Shown: positions 34,672 to 44,004, counted from the first letter of the stretch. The stretch is 64,000 bases of DNA from RYN-122 sp963761655 (GCA_963761655.1 CAVXHI010000002.1:868001-932000); one strand, 5' to 3'. Notes: generated by a model not told the origin, from the letters alone. A program made the numbers and translations.

Positions 34672-35324
34672 CGACCACGCAGGTCCAGGGGCGCGCGCCG
34701 GAGCAGGGCACGGCCGGCGAGGAGGCCGCCCCCGACGGGCGCACCCGACGCGCTCAGCGCACCCGCGACGCCGTCGTCGAGGCCCTGCTCGCCCTGCAGG
34801 AGGAGGGCGACCTGCAGCCCACCGCCCAGCGGGTCGCGGCCCGGGCCGGGGTCGCCCTGCGGACGGTCTACGGGCACTTCGCCGACATGGAGGCCCTCTG
34901 GCTGGAGGCCGGCCGCCGGGAGCTGGCGAAGATCAGCGCCCTGGCCGACGTCCCCGAGGCCACCCTGCCGCTGGCCGAGCGGACCACCCGGTTCTGCGCC
35001 TCGCGGGCCCGGGTGCTCGAGGCGCTCCTGCCCGTGATGCGGGCCTCGCGGCTGCGGCTGCCGACCTCGGCGCAGCTGCGCCGCAACTGGGCCTGGTACG
35101 TCGACGTCGGGGACAGCGAGGTCCGGGCCGTCTTCGGGCCCGAGCTCGACGGCCTGCCCGACGACGACGCCGTCCGGCTGCTGGACGCGCTGTACCTGGT
35201 CAGCAGCAGCAGCGCCTGGGACGCCCTGCGCGGCGACCGGGGGCTGTCCCCGTCCGCGGCCCGGACCGTGATGGAGTCCAGCGTCGCCGCCCTGCTCGTC
35301 CCCGTCAGCGAAGGACCTCGATGA
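34668..35324 (+). CDS. TetR family transcriptional regulator
   Basis: A 218-residue regulator. The N-terminal 20 residues are extra; the helix-turn-helix domain runs from about 25 to 75 with AQRVAARAGVALRTVYGHFADMEAL, the standard recognition region. The ligand-binding half contains TRFCASRARVLEALLPVMRAS. Located in the middle of the operon it probably regulates, with GTGA and ATGA overlaps on each side. A likely operator is one of the inverted repeats upstream of the first gene (inference). The inducer is probably the transported compound or its CoA ester. Confidence 0.9.
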   Translation: MTTTQVQGRAPEQGTAGEEAAPDGRTRRAQRTRDAVVEALLALQEEGDLQPTAQRVAARAGVALRTVYGHFADMEALWLEAGRRELAKISALADVPEATLPLAERTTRFCASRARVLEALLPVMRASRLRLPTSAQLRRNWAWYVDVGDSEVRAVFGPELDGLPDDDAVRLLDALYLVSSSSAWDALRGDRGLSPSAARTVMESSVAALLVPVSEGPR

Positions 35325-36856
35325 CCCTGCTCGACCCGTCCCCCTCCCTCACCCCGTCCACGCTGGGACGCCGCGCCGAGGAGGTCCTGGAGCGCCTCGG
35401 CGACGGTCCCAGCCTGTTCTTCGAGGGCCGCTGGTACACCTCGGGCGAGCTCGCCGGACGCGGCCGGAGGGCGGCCCGCGGGTTCCGGGACCTCGGCGTG
35501 GGAGCCGGCGACCGGGTGCTCGTCGTCATGACCAACTGCCCGGAGGTCGGCGTCGCGTACGCCGCGCTGTGGCGGGCCGGCGCGGTCCCGACGCCCGTGC
35601 TGTTCCTGCTCACCGAGGACGAGCTGCGCCACGTCGCCGCCGACTCGGGCGCCAAGGCCGTCGTCACCACCCCGGAGTGGCTGCCGAAGGTGCAGGCCGC
35701 GATGCCCGGGCTGCCCGTCGTCGTCGTCGGGGAGGCGCCGGACGGCACGATCCCGTTCACGCAGCTGGAGGAGGCCGAGGAGCTGGCGCTCGTCGACCGC
35801 GCGCCGGACGACATGGCCGCGCTGCTCTACACGGGGGGCACCACCGGCCGCAGCAAGGGCGTGGTGCTCACGCACGCCAGCCTCGACGCCGCCGGGTACG
35901 CCGGGCACGCGTCGGCGTACTCGCCCGGCCGCAACCGCGGGCTGCTCCCGCTGCCGCTGGCCCACGTCTACGGCCTCATGGTCTCCGTGACGGGCCTGCA
36001 CGCGCGGGAGCGCGGCGTCAGCGTGCTCATGCGCTGGTTCGACCCGGTCGGCTTCCTCGACCTCGTGCAGGAGCACCGGGTGCAGTCGGCCGCGCTCATC
36101 CCGACGATGATCTCGATGCTGCTGACCCAGCCGCTCGAGGACTACGACCTGTCCTGCCTGGAGCGGGTCGGCAGCGGCGGCGCACCGCTGTCGGCGGACC
36201 TCGCCCGCGAGCTCGAGCGCAGGGTCCCCACCGTCGAGGTGCGGGAGGGCTACGGCTGCACCGAGTCGAGCGCCCTGATCAGCACGCAGCCCCTCGAGGA
36301 GCGCCGGCTCGGGAGCGTGGGCAAGCCGGTGGCGGGCGTGTCGGTCCGGATCGAGGGACCGGGCGGCGAGGTGCTCGGCGCCGGGCAGGACGGCGAGATC
36401 TGCGTGCAGGGCCCGACCCTCATGCAGGGCTACTGGCAGGCCGACGACGCGACCGCCGAGACGCTGCGCGGCGGCTGGCTGCACACCGGCGACGTCGGCC
36501 ACCTCGACGACGACGGGTACCTGTTCGTCGTCGACCGGCTCAAGGACCTCGTCATCCGCAACGGCTTCAACGTCTACCCGCGCGACGTCGAGGACGTCCT
36601 GCTCGCGCACCCCGAGGTGGTCGCGGCGGCCGTCGTCGGGCGGCCGGACCCGAAGGTCGGCGAGGAGGTCGTCGCGTTCGTGCAGCTGTCCCCGGGCGCC
36701 ACCGTCACGCCCGAGGAGCTGATCGCCCACAGCCGGGAGCACATCAGCGCGGCGAAGTACCCGCGCGAGGTGCGCATCGTCGACGCCGTCCCCCTGACGA
36801 GCGTCTTCAAGACCGACCGCAAGGCGCTGCGCCGGATGGTGGAGGCTGAGGCATGA
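35321..36856 (+). CDS. AMP-dependent acyl-CoA synthetase (FadD/long-chain ligase-like)
   Basis: A 511-residue ANL-superfamily ligase that activates a carboxylic acid to its CoA thioester via an acyl-adenylate. Motifs are complete: LLYTGGTTGRSKGVVLTH (P-loop), GYGCTESSA (A5), LHTGDVGHLDDDGYLFVVDRLKDLVIRNGFNVYP (A7-A8) and the C-terminal catalytic Lys in SVFKTDRKALRR. It resembles FadD3/FadD13-type enzymes. In this operon it would activate the acid released by the hydrolase. ATGA overlaps on both sides. Confidence 0.93.
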   Translation: MTLLDPSPSLTPSTLGRRAEEVLERLGDGPSLFFEGRWYTSGELAGRGRRAARGFRDLGVGAGDRVLVVMTNCPEVGVAYAALWRAGAVPTPVLFLLTEDELRHVAADSGAKAVVTTPEWLPKVQAAMPGLPVVVVGEAPDGTIPFTQLEEAEELALVDRAPDDMAALLYTGGTTGRSKGVVLTHASLDAAGYAGHASAYSPGRNRGLLPLPLAHVYGLMVSVTGLHARERGVSVLMRWFDPVGFLDLVQEHRVQSAALIPTMISMLLTQPLEDYDLSCLERVGSGGAPLSADLARELERRVPTVEVREGYGCTESSALISTQPLEERRLGSVGKPVAGVSVRIEGPGGEVLGAGQDGEICVQGPTLMQGYWQADDATAETLRGGWLHTGDVGHLDDDGYLFVVDRLKDLVIRNGFNVYPRDVEDVLLAHPEVVAAAVVGRPDPKVGEEVVAFVQLSPGATVTPEELIAHSREHISAAKYPREVRIVDAVPLTSVFKTDRKALRRMVEAEA

Positions 36857-37911
36857 GCACTCTCCCGAGCACCATGCGCGCCGCGCGCTTCGACGCCGAT
36901 GACGGGACCCTGACCGTCGAGGACGTCCCCGTCCCGCAGCCCGGGCCGATGGAGGTCCTGGTCAAGGTCGAGGCGTGCGGCATCTGCCTGTCCGACGTCC
37001 ACCTCATCGAGGGCACGCTCCCCGGGCCCCTGCCCGTCGTCACGCCCGGCCACGAGGCGGCCGGCACGATCGCCGCGCTCGGCGAGAGCGTCCAGGGCTG
37101 GCAGGTCGGCGACCGGGTCGTCATGGCCGGCGGCCGCCAGTGCTCGAACTGCGACATGTGCCACCGCGGCCGGTTCGAGGAGTGCGAGGCCTTCGAGATC
37201 ATGGGCTTCAACTACGACGGCGCCTGGGCGCAGTACGTCCTCACCAGCTTCGGCGGCATGGCCTCCGTCCCCGACGACATCCCGCTGGAGCGGGCCTGCG
37301 TCCTCGCCGACGCCGTCGCCACCCCGTACGCCGCCCTCACCGACCGGGCGAAGCTGCTCCCCGGCGAGAGCATCGCCCTGTGGGGCATCGGCGGGCTCGG
37401 GGTCCACGCCGTGCAGACCGCCCGCATGGTCGGGGCCTCCCCGATCATCGCGATCGACCCGTCGGCCTCCGCCCGCGAGCGCGCCCTGCGCCTGGGCGCC
37501 GACCACGCGCTGGACCCGACCACGGACGACGTCGTCGCGGAGGTGCGCCGGCTGACCGGCGGCCGCGGGGTCGACGTCGCGGTCGACCTCGTCGGGGCGA
37601 ACGCCGTCCTCAAGCAGGGCGCCGAGTGCCTGGCCCGGTTCGGCCGCGTCGTCATGGTGGGGCTCTCGCTGGACCCGATCGAGCTGGGCATGGGGGTCTT
37701 CTTCGGCATCCAGGGGCAGTCGCTGCTCGGCCACCTCGGCTACAAGCGCAAGCACCTCGACGACCTCGTCGGGCTCGTCAGCAGCGGCCGGCTCGACATC
37801 AGCGGCAGCGTCAGCGGCCTGATGCCGCTGGAGGAGGTCGCCAGCGGCGTGGAGCAGCTGACGACCAAGCAGGGCAACCCGATCCGCCTGGTGGTCCAGC
37901 CGTGGACGTGA
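36853..37911 (+). CDS. Zinc-dependent alcohol dehydrogenase
   Basis: A 352-residue medium-chain dehydrogenase. Catalytic zinc ligands are in EACGICLSDVH and PGHEAAG; structural zinc region is reduced to CSNCDMCHRGRFEEC with four Cys. The NAD-binding motif is GIGGLGVHAVQTAR. It would oxidise a secondary or primary alcohol to ketone or aldehyde, feeding the monooxygenase encoded next. The ATG overlaps the ligase stop and the stop overlaps the monooxygenase GTG. Confidence 0.93.
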   Translation: MSTLPSTMRAARFDADDGTLTVEDVPVPQPGPMEVLVKVEACGICLSDVHLIEGTLPGPLPVVTPGHEAAGTIAALGESVQGWQVGDRVVMAGGRQCSNCDMCHRGRFEECEAFEIMGFNYDGAWAQYVLTSFGGMASVPDDIPLERACVLADAVATPYAALTDRAKLLPGESIALWGIGGLGVHAVQTARMVGASPIIAIDPSASARERALRLGADHALDPTTDDVVAEVRRLTGGRGVDVAVDLVGANAVLKQGAECLARFGRVVMVGLSLDPIELGMGVFFGIQGQSLLGHLGYKRKHLDDLVGLVSSGRLDISGSVSGLMPLEEVASGVEQLTTKQGNPIRLVVQPWT

Positions 37912-39427
37912 CGCTCCCCCGGCACGTCCGGGTCTGCGTCGTCGGCAGCGGGTTCGCCGGGCTCGGCACCGCGGTGCAGCTGAAGAAGGACGGCATCGAG
38001 GACTTCGTCGTCCTCGAGCGGGCGGAGTCGGTGGGCGGCACCTGGCGCGACAACACCTACCCCGGGTGCGCCTGCGACGTCCCCAGCCACCTGTACTCGT
38101 TCTCGTTCGCCCGCAACAGCGCCTGGTCGCACGTGTTCAGCCGGCAGCCCGAGATCCGGGCGTACCTGGAGCGGGTCGCGACCGAGCAGGGCCTGCGGCC
38201 GCACCTGCGGTTCGGCACCAGCCTCGACGCCGGGACCTGGGACGACGAGGCGATGGTCTGGCGCCTGGAGACCAGTGCCGGTCCGCTGACCGCCGACGCC
38301 CTCGTCAGCGGGTGCGGCGGGCTGGTCGAGCCGCGGTACCCGGACGTCCCCGGCGTCTCCGCCGACGGCACGACCGTCTTCGCGGGTCCCGCCTTCCACT
38401 CCGCCCGCTGGCGCCACGACGTCGACCTCGCCGGCAAGCGCGTCGCCGTCGTCGGGACCGGTGCGTCGGCGATCCAGTTCGTGCCGGAGCTGCAGCGGGC
38501 CGCCGGCTCGGTGACCGTCTTCCAGCGGACACCGCCGTGGGTGCTCCCCCGCCGCGACCGCGCGCTCGGCGACCGCGAACGCGCGCTGATGGCCAAGCTC
38601 CCGGTGCTGCAGACGCTCCGCCGCGGGCTGGTCTACGCCAGCCGCGAGCTGCAGCTGCTCGGCTTCACCAAGGGCGGGCGGTTCCGCACCTGGCCGAGCG
38701 CGAGGCGATGAAGATGCTCGAGGAGCAGGTGCCCGACCCTGCGCTGCGGGCCGCCCTGACCCCCGACTACGCGCTCGGCTGCAAGCGCGTCCTGCTGTCC
38801 AACGACTACCTGCCGGCCCTGGCCAGCCCGACCGTCGAGGTCGTGACGACGGCGGTCGCGGAGGTGACGCCGCAGGGCGTCGTCGACGGCGACGGCCGGC
38901 TGCACGAGGTCGACGTCCTGGTGTTCGGCACCGGGTTCCAGGTCATGGACATCCCGGTCGCCCACGCGCTCACCGGGCGCTCCGGCCTCACCCTGGCGGA
39001 GACCTGGGCGAAGGAGGGGGCGGAGGCGCACCGCGGCACGACCGTGGCCGGGTTCCCCAACCTGTTCCTGCTGCTCGGGCCGAACACCGCGCTCGGGCAC
39101 AGCAGCGTCGTGCTGATGATCGAGTCGCAGATCCGGTACGTCGCCGCCGCCCTCAGGCTGCTGACCGGCGGCGGCGCCCTCGAGGTCCGCCAGGCCGCAC
39201 AGGACGTCTACAACCGCGAGCTCGAGGAGCGGCTCGACACCACCGTCTGGAACAACGGCGGGTGCCGGGCCTGGTACCGCGACGCTAACGGCAAGAACTT
39301 CACGCTCTGGCCGACCCACACCTACACGTTCGACCGGCTGATGCGCCGGTTCGACGCCGACTCCTACGAGCTCCGGAGCCGACCCGCCTCCCGCTCCTCC
39401 CCCAGACCCGCAGGAGCCCCCGCATGA
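37908..39427 (+). CDS. Baeyer-Villiger-type flavin monooxygenase, frameshifted at 38690
   Basis: An FAD/NADPH monooxygenase that inserts oxygen next to a ketone to give an ester or lactone. Present: FAD motif VVGSGFAGLG (residues 11-20), GGTWRDNTYPGCACDVPSHLY, the Baeyer-Villiger fingerprint FxGxxxHxxxW exactly as F158...W168, and the second Rossmann motif VVGTGASA near 180. After RFRT (codon 261) the frame closes at 38711, while LAEREAMKMLEEQ and the rest of the enzyme (ending 39427) continue in another frame. Restoring one C in the ACCTGG at 38688-38693 gives a normal protein of 506 residues. The GTG overlaps the dehydrogenase stop. Confidence 0.85.
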
Positions 39428-40452
39428 GCAAGCGCAACGTCGCCGCCCTGGCCCTCGGCCTCGGCGCCCTGGTCGTCGTCGCCCGCAGCAAGGCCGGCAC
39501 CGACAGCCCCGTCCAGGCGCCGACGCCGGTCGCCCCTCCCCTGCAGGGCCGGCTCCGCACCGTCACCACGCCCGACGGCGTCGACCTGGCGGTGGAGGTG
39601 CACGGCCCCGAGACCGCGACGGCCACGGTCGTGCTCGCGCACGGGTACGTGCAGAGCAGCCGGCTCTGGGCCGGCCAGGTCCGCGACCTCGTCGAGGCCC
39701 GCCCCGACCTCCGCGTCGTCGTCTACGACCACCGCGGTCACGGCCGGTCCGGCCGCACCGACCGGGCGCACGCGAACCTCGAGCAGCTCGCGGTCGACCT
39801 CGCCCAGGTGCTCGACGAGGTCGCGCCGGAGGGTCCCGTCGTGCTCGGCGGTCACTCCATGGGCGGCATGACGATCATGGCCCTGGCCGAGGCGCGTCCC
39901 GAGCTGTTCGGACCGCGCGTGGTCGGTGTCGCCTTCGTCGGGACGTCGTCGGGCGGGCTCGACGCCGTCACCTACGGGCTCCCCGACCCGGTGGCCAAGG
40001 TCGTCAAGAAGGTCCTGCCGAAGGCCTACGAGAAGGCGGTCAAGGACGAGCTGCGCGGCAAGAAGCGGCCGTCGACGTCGTTCGAGCGGCGCCTGGTCTT
40101 CCCCAAGGGCGCCGACCCGGTGCAGGTGCGCGAGGTGCTGGACTGCCAGGCGCAGACCAGCGCCGAGACCATGGCCGCGTTCCTCCCGACCTTCTCGCAG
40201 CACGACCGCGCGGAGGCGCTCACGGCGCTCGCCGAGGTCCCGTGCCTGGTGGTCGGCGGCGACAAGGACGTGCTCTGCCCGCTGCCGCACAGCCGGGCGA
40301 TCGCGGCGGCGCTGCCGCTCGGTGAGCTCGTGGTCTACCCGGGCGTCGGGCACATGGTCCACCTCGAGCGCCGCGAGGAGGTCAGCCGCCGGATCGTCGC
40401 GCTGCTCGACCGCGTCGTGCCGGCGACCTCCCGGGAGGAGCTCCCCGCGTAG
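39424..40452 (+). CDS. Alpha/beta hydrolase (esterase/lactonase-like), membrane-anchored
   Basis: A 342-residue hydrolase with an N-terminal hydrophobic segment (residues 6-21) that may be a signal anchor. The fold's motifs are VVLAHGYVQSSRLW (oxyanion region), VVYDHRGHGRSG, the nucleophile elbow GGHSMGGM, an Asp in VVGGDKDVLCP and the His in GVGHMVHLE. It would cleave the ester or lactone made by the monooxygenase. Last gene of the operon; its ATG overlaps the monooxygenase stop, which independently supports the frame used there. Confidence 0.91.
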   Translation: MSKRNVAALALGLGALVVVARSKAGTDSPVQAPTPVAPPLQGRLRTVTTPDGVDLAVEVHGPETATATVVLAHGYVQSSRLWAGQVRDLVEARPDLRVVVYDHRGHGRSGRTDRAHANLEQLAVDLAQVLDEVAPEGPVVLGGHSMGGMTIMALAEARPELFGPRVVGVAFVGTSSGGLDAVTYGLPDPVAKVVKKVLPKAYEKAVKDELRGKKRPSTSFERRLVFPKGADPVQVREVLDCQAQTSAETMAAFLPTFSQHDRAEALTALAEVPCLVVGGDKDVLCPLPHSRAIAAALPLGELVVYPGVGHMVHLERREEVSRRIVALLDRVVPATSREELPA

Positions 40453-40455
40453 CGG

Positions 40456-41424
40456 TCAGGGCAGCCGTGGCGACCAGAGCAGACCGGTCGCCACGGCGAG
40501 CAGCCCGAGCAGGAGCCCGAGGCCGGCCACCAGGTCGGTGACCTGCTCGCGCTCGACCGTCGTCCCGACCGAGCTGCCGATGTCCTCGTAGACCCGCTGC
40601 AGGTCGTCGCCGCTCTCGGCCCGGTAGCCCTTGCCGCCGGTCGCGTCGGCGAGGTCGTCCAGCGCGGGCGCGTCCACCGGGACGGCGATCCGCTGGCCCT
40701 CGACCTCGACGACGCCGTCCTGGGTCCCGTAGGCGATCGTGGAGACGGGGACCTCCGCCTGGCGGGCCAGCGCGACGGCGGCCTCCACCGGACGCCCCTG
40801 GGTGTTCGCCCCGTCGGACAGCAGCACCACGCGGGCAGGAGGCGGCGGGAGGGACCCGTCCCCGGAGCTGCCCGGCACGTCCTGCAGGGCGACCAGCGAG
40901 GCGACGACGGCCTCACCGATGGCGGTCCCGGGGGCGAGCTCGAGACCGTCGACGGCCCGTTCGACCGCGGCGTGGTCCAACGTCGGAGGCACCACGACAC
41001 CCGCGCTGCCGCTGAACGCCACCAGGCCCACGTTGAAGCGGTCCGGCAGGCCCTCGACGAACGCCCGGGCCGCCTTCTTCGCCTCGCTGATCCGGTCGGG
41101 CTCGACGTCGGTGGCCATCATGGACAGCGACACGTCGAGGGCGACGACGACGGTGGCCCGCTCCCGCGGCACCCTCCGGTCCGCGACCGGCTGGGCGAAC
41201 GCCAGCGTCAGGACCGTCAGCGCCAGCAGCAGCAGGCCCGTCGGGACGTGCCGCCGCCAGGAGGGCACCCGGGGCGCGACCGACGCGAGCAGGTCCAGCT
41301 CGGGGAAGCGGACGGCCGCGGGGACCCGGCGTCGCTGCGCCCAGACGTGGCCCGCCAGCAGCGCGGCCACGAGCAGCAGCAGGAGCAGCCGGACCGGCTG
41401 CTCGAAGCCGGCGATCCGGCTCAT
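40456..41424 (-). CDS. VWA domain membrane protein (BatA-like)
   Basis: A 322-residue protein: two N-terminal membrane helices (about 11-29 and 62-78), a von Willebrand A domain with the metal-binding DxSxS (D97, S99, S101) and VLLSDGANTQG, and a C-terminal helix. It is the third gene of a MoxR-DUF58-VWA cluster, a widespread set thought to assist maturation or assembly of envelope or metal-containing complexes. The stop lies 4 bp from the end of the convergent hydrolase. Confidence 0.93.
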   Translation of the reverse strand: MSRIAGFEQPVRLLLLLLVAALLAGHVWAQRRRVPAAVRFPELDLLASVAPRVPSWRRHVPTGLLLLALTVLTLAFAQPVADRRVPRERATVVVALDVSLSMMATDVEPDRISEAKKAARAFVEGLPDRFNVGLVAFSGSAGVVVPPTLDHAAVERAVDGLELAPGTAIGEAVVASLVALQDVPGSSGDGSLPPPPARVVLLSDGANTQGRPVEAAVALARQAEVPVSTIAYGTQDGVVEVEGQRIAVPVDAPALDDLADATGGKGYRAESGDDLQRVYEDIGSSVGTTVEREQVTDLVAGLGLLLGLLAVATGLLWSPRLP

Positions 41425-41437
41425 GCCGCTCCCCCCG

Positions 41438-42361
41438 TCATCGGGCCCGTCCCGCGGCGCGGACCCGGCGTCGGGCGGCGAGGAAGCGGGCGAGGTCGGG
41501 CAGCCAGTCGCGGTCGGTCCGGACGACGACGTGGCCCGCGCCGGCCCGGCGGACCGCGGCGGCGTGCGAGGCCCGGCGGGCGGCGGCCGCGGCGGCGTAC
41601 CGCTCGCGCAGCGCCCGGCCGGTGTGGACCTCGACCTGCCGTCCCGTCTCGGGGTCGACCAGCCGCAGCGACCCGACGGCGGGCAGCTCCAGCTCCCGCG
41701 GGTCGACGACCTCGACGACGACGACCTCGTGGCGGGTGGCCAGCCGGCGCAGGGGCGTCGCCCAGGCGGGCTCGGGCGAGGGCGGCCCGGGCTCGAGCAG
41801 GTCGCTGACGACGACCTGCAGGCCGCGCCGGCGGGGCGGGCTGGCGCAGGCGGCGAGGCCCTCGGACAGGGTCGGGCCGGCGGTGGTGCTGCGGGGGCTC
41901 TCCAGGAGCAGGTGCAGCAGGGCGAGTCCGGCGTCGCGGCCGGCCCGGGCGCGGACCCGGCGGACGCGGTCCCCGAGCAGGACCGCGCCGAGACGGTCGC
42001 CGGGACCGGCGGCCAGGTGGGCGAAGGCGGCCGCCACGGCGACGGCCACCTCGCGCTTCTCGCAGCGGGCCGTGCCGAAGCTCATCGACGCAGTGAGGTC
42101 GACCAGCAGGGTCGTCTCGAGCTCGCGCTCGGCGACGGCGTCGCGGACGTGCACCTCGCTGGTGCGGGCCGTGACCGCCCAGTCGATGCGGCGGACGTCG
42201 TCGCCGGGGCTGTACGCGCGGGCCTCCGCCGGCTCGCTGCCCGGACCGGGCAGGAAGCCGAGGTGGTCGCCCTGCAGCAGCCCGTCGAGGCGGCGGCTGA
42301 TGTCGAGCTGCAGCGCCCGCGCGGACGAGGCGGGGGCCAGCGGCGCGGGAGGGAGCGTCAC
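41438..42361 (-). CDS. DUF58 domain protein
   Basis: A 307-residue soluble protein with the DUF58 signature RAYSPGDDVRRIDWAVTARTSEVHVRDAVAERE and the following LLVDLTASMSFG, where DxTxS resembles a VWA-type metal site. It has no membrane helix, unlike many DUF58 proteins. Its GTG overlaps the MoxR stop as GTGA, and the VWA gene follows after 13 bp. Probably a client or partner of the MoxR ATPase (known association; function unresolved). Confidence 0.94.
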   Translation of the reverse strand: MTLPPAPLAPASSARALQLDISRRLDGLLQGDHLGFLPGPGSEPAEARAYSPGDDVRRIDWAVTARTSEVHVRDAVAERELETTLLVDLTASMSFGTARCEKREVAVAVAAAFAHLAAGPGDRLGAVLLGDRVRRVRARAGRDAGLALLHLLLESPRSTTAGPTLSEGLAACASPPRRRGLQVVVSDLLEPGPPSPEPAWATPLRRLATRHEVVVVEVVDPRELELPAVGSLRLVDPETGRQVEVHTGRALRERYAAAAAARRASHAAAVRRAGAGHVVVRTDRDWLPDLARFLAARRRVRAAGRAR

Positions 42362-43359
42362 GCGGGGATGCGGCCGCCGTCGCGCCCGCTCTCCTGGGCG
42401 GGGCTGACCCGCGGCGCCTCGATGGTGGCGACGACCCGCTCGACGATGCTCACGGCCGACACCTCGTCGGCGAGCGCCTCGTAGGTCAGGACGAGCCGGT
42501 GGGCGAGCACGTCGACGGCGAGGTCGCTGATGTCGACGGGCATGACGTAGTCGCGGCCGCGCAGGACGGCGAGGGCCCGGGCGCCCTGCACCAGGCCGAG
42601 CGAGCCGCGGGGCGAGGCGCCGTAGGCGAGCAGCGGCGCGAGGTCCGCGAGCCCCCAGCGCTCGGGCTCGCGGGTGGCCATGACGAGGCGGACGGCGTAC
42701 TCGGCGACGGCGTGGTGGACGAACACGTCGTCGACCTGCTGCTGCAGCGCGACGAGGTCCTCCAGCGACAGCACGGGTGAGGCGTGCGGGCGGTCGACCG
42801 ACATCCGCCGGACGATCTCCATCTCCTCGGCCATGCTCGGGTGCCCGACGACGACCTTCAGCAGGAAGCGGTCGCGCTGCGCCTCCGGCAGCGGGTACAC
42901 GCCCTCGTTCTCGATCGGGTTCTGGGTCGCCAGCACGACGAAGGGCTTGGGCAGCGGGTAGGTGGTGCCGCCGATCGAGACCTGCCGCTCGGCCATCACC
43001 TCGAGCAGCGCCGACTGCACCTTGGCCGGCGCGCGGTTGATCTCGTCGGCCAGCACGAGGTTCGCGAACACCGGGCCGAGCTCGACGTCGAACGCCTCCT
43101 GCGAGGGGCGGTAGACCCGGGTGCCGACGATGTCGCTCGGCACGAGGTCGGGCGTGAACTGGATGCGGACGCTCGAGCCGCCGACGACCGTCGCCAGCGT
43201 CTCGACGGCCAGGGTCTTGGCCACGCCCGGGACGCCCTCCAGCAGGCAGTGCCCGCGGGCCAGCAGCGAGACGAGGATGCGCTCGACCATCCGGTCCTGG
43301 CCGACGACGACCTTCTTGACCTCGAACAGGGCACGCTCGAGCTCGGTGCTCGTGGTCAC
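42358..43359 (-). CDS. MoxR family AAA+ ATPase
   Basis: A 333-residue AAA-3 ATPase acting as a chaperone-like remodeller. Walker A is GVPGVAKT, Walker B LADEINRAP, with VMAERQVSIGG, LATQNPIENEGVYPLPEAQRDRFLL (sensor 1 and Arg finger region) and ASPRGSLGL (sensor 2). GTG at 43359 with AGGAGG six bases upstream. First gene of the MoxR-DUF58-VWA unit. Confidence 0.96.
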   Translation of the reverse strand: MTTSTELERALFEVKKVVVGQDRMVERILVSLLARGHCLLEGVPGVAKTLAVETLATVVGGSSVRIQFTPDLVPSDIVGTRVYRPSQEAFDVELGPVFANLVLADEINRAPAKVQSALLEVMAERQVSIGGTTYPLPKPFVVLATQNPIENEGVYPLPEAQRDRFLLKVVVGHPSMAEEMEIVRRMSVDRPHASPVLSLEDLVALQQQVDDVFVHHAVAEYAVRLVMATREPERWGLADLAPLLAYGASPRGSLGLVQGARALAVLRGRDYVMPVDISDLAVDVLAHRLVLTYEALADEVSAVSIVERVVATIEAPRVSPAQESGRDGGRIPA

Positions 43360-43440
43360 GGAGTCCTCCTGGGACGGCGGGTCGGGGTCACAGCAGACCC
43401 TGTCCGGCGTGTGCTCGCGGTGAGGTGCCAGTCTGCCCGG

Positions 43441-44004
43441 GTGCCCGCTGTCCTGCGCCCCGGTGACGCCGACGCCGTCGCCTCCTTCGTCCGGGCGGCC
43501 CGGCCGCTGTCGGCCTCGCTGCTGCGGCTGACGGGGACGGACCCGGGCCGGGTGACGGCGCACTGGCGCCACGAGGTCGCGGTCGTCGCCGCGGCGCCCG
43601 GCCTGGGCGGGCGGCTGGCCTCGGCGGCGCAGGGCGTCGTGGCCGCGGGGGCGCAGGGCACGCTGGCCGTGGCCCTCTGCCTGGCCGCCGGCGTGGAGGA
43701 CGAGCGCGAGCAGGTGCGGGTCGTCGCGGTGTCGGTGCTCGAGCGGGACCTGCCGGAGGGCTGGTCGCCGGGCGCCGGGCCGGAGGTCGAGGTCGACCGC
43801 AGGGGCGGCCTGGGTGCGCAGCTGGCGGCCCTCGGCCGCACCCTGAACGCGAACCGCCGGGTGGTCGGCGGCCGCGAGGAGGGCCGGCTGTGGCACCGGG
43901 CGCTCGGGATGCTGCCGGTGGTGGGCGCCGGCGGGGCGCTGCTCGGCGAGCGGCACGCCCTCGCACGGGTGGCGCAGCGGGCCCGGCGGGAGCTCGGGAC
44001 CTAG
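43441..44004 (+). CDS. Conserved hypothetical protein, unknown function
   Basis: A 187-residue protein not recognised. Two Ala/Gly-rich hydrophobic stretches occur (around 60-85 and near 160), the second with MLPVVGAGGALLGERHAL, which could form helical hairpins rather than membrane spans. The start GTG at 43441 is uncertain; an in-frame GTG at 43420 would add seven residues. It is divergent from MoxR across 81 bp and shares the stop palindrome CTAG with whiB. Confidence 0.6.
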   Translation: MPAVLRPGDADAVASFVRAARPLSASLLRLTGTDPGRVTAHWRHEVAVVAAAPGLGGRLASAAQGVVAAGAQGTLAVALCLAAGVEDEREQVRVVAVSVLERDLPEGWSPGAGPEVEVDRRGGLGAQLAALGRTLNANRRVVGGREEGRLWHRALGMLPVVGAGGALLGERHALARVAQRARRELGT

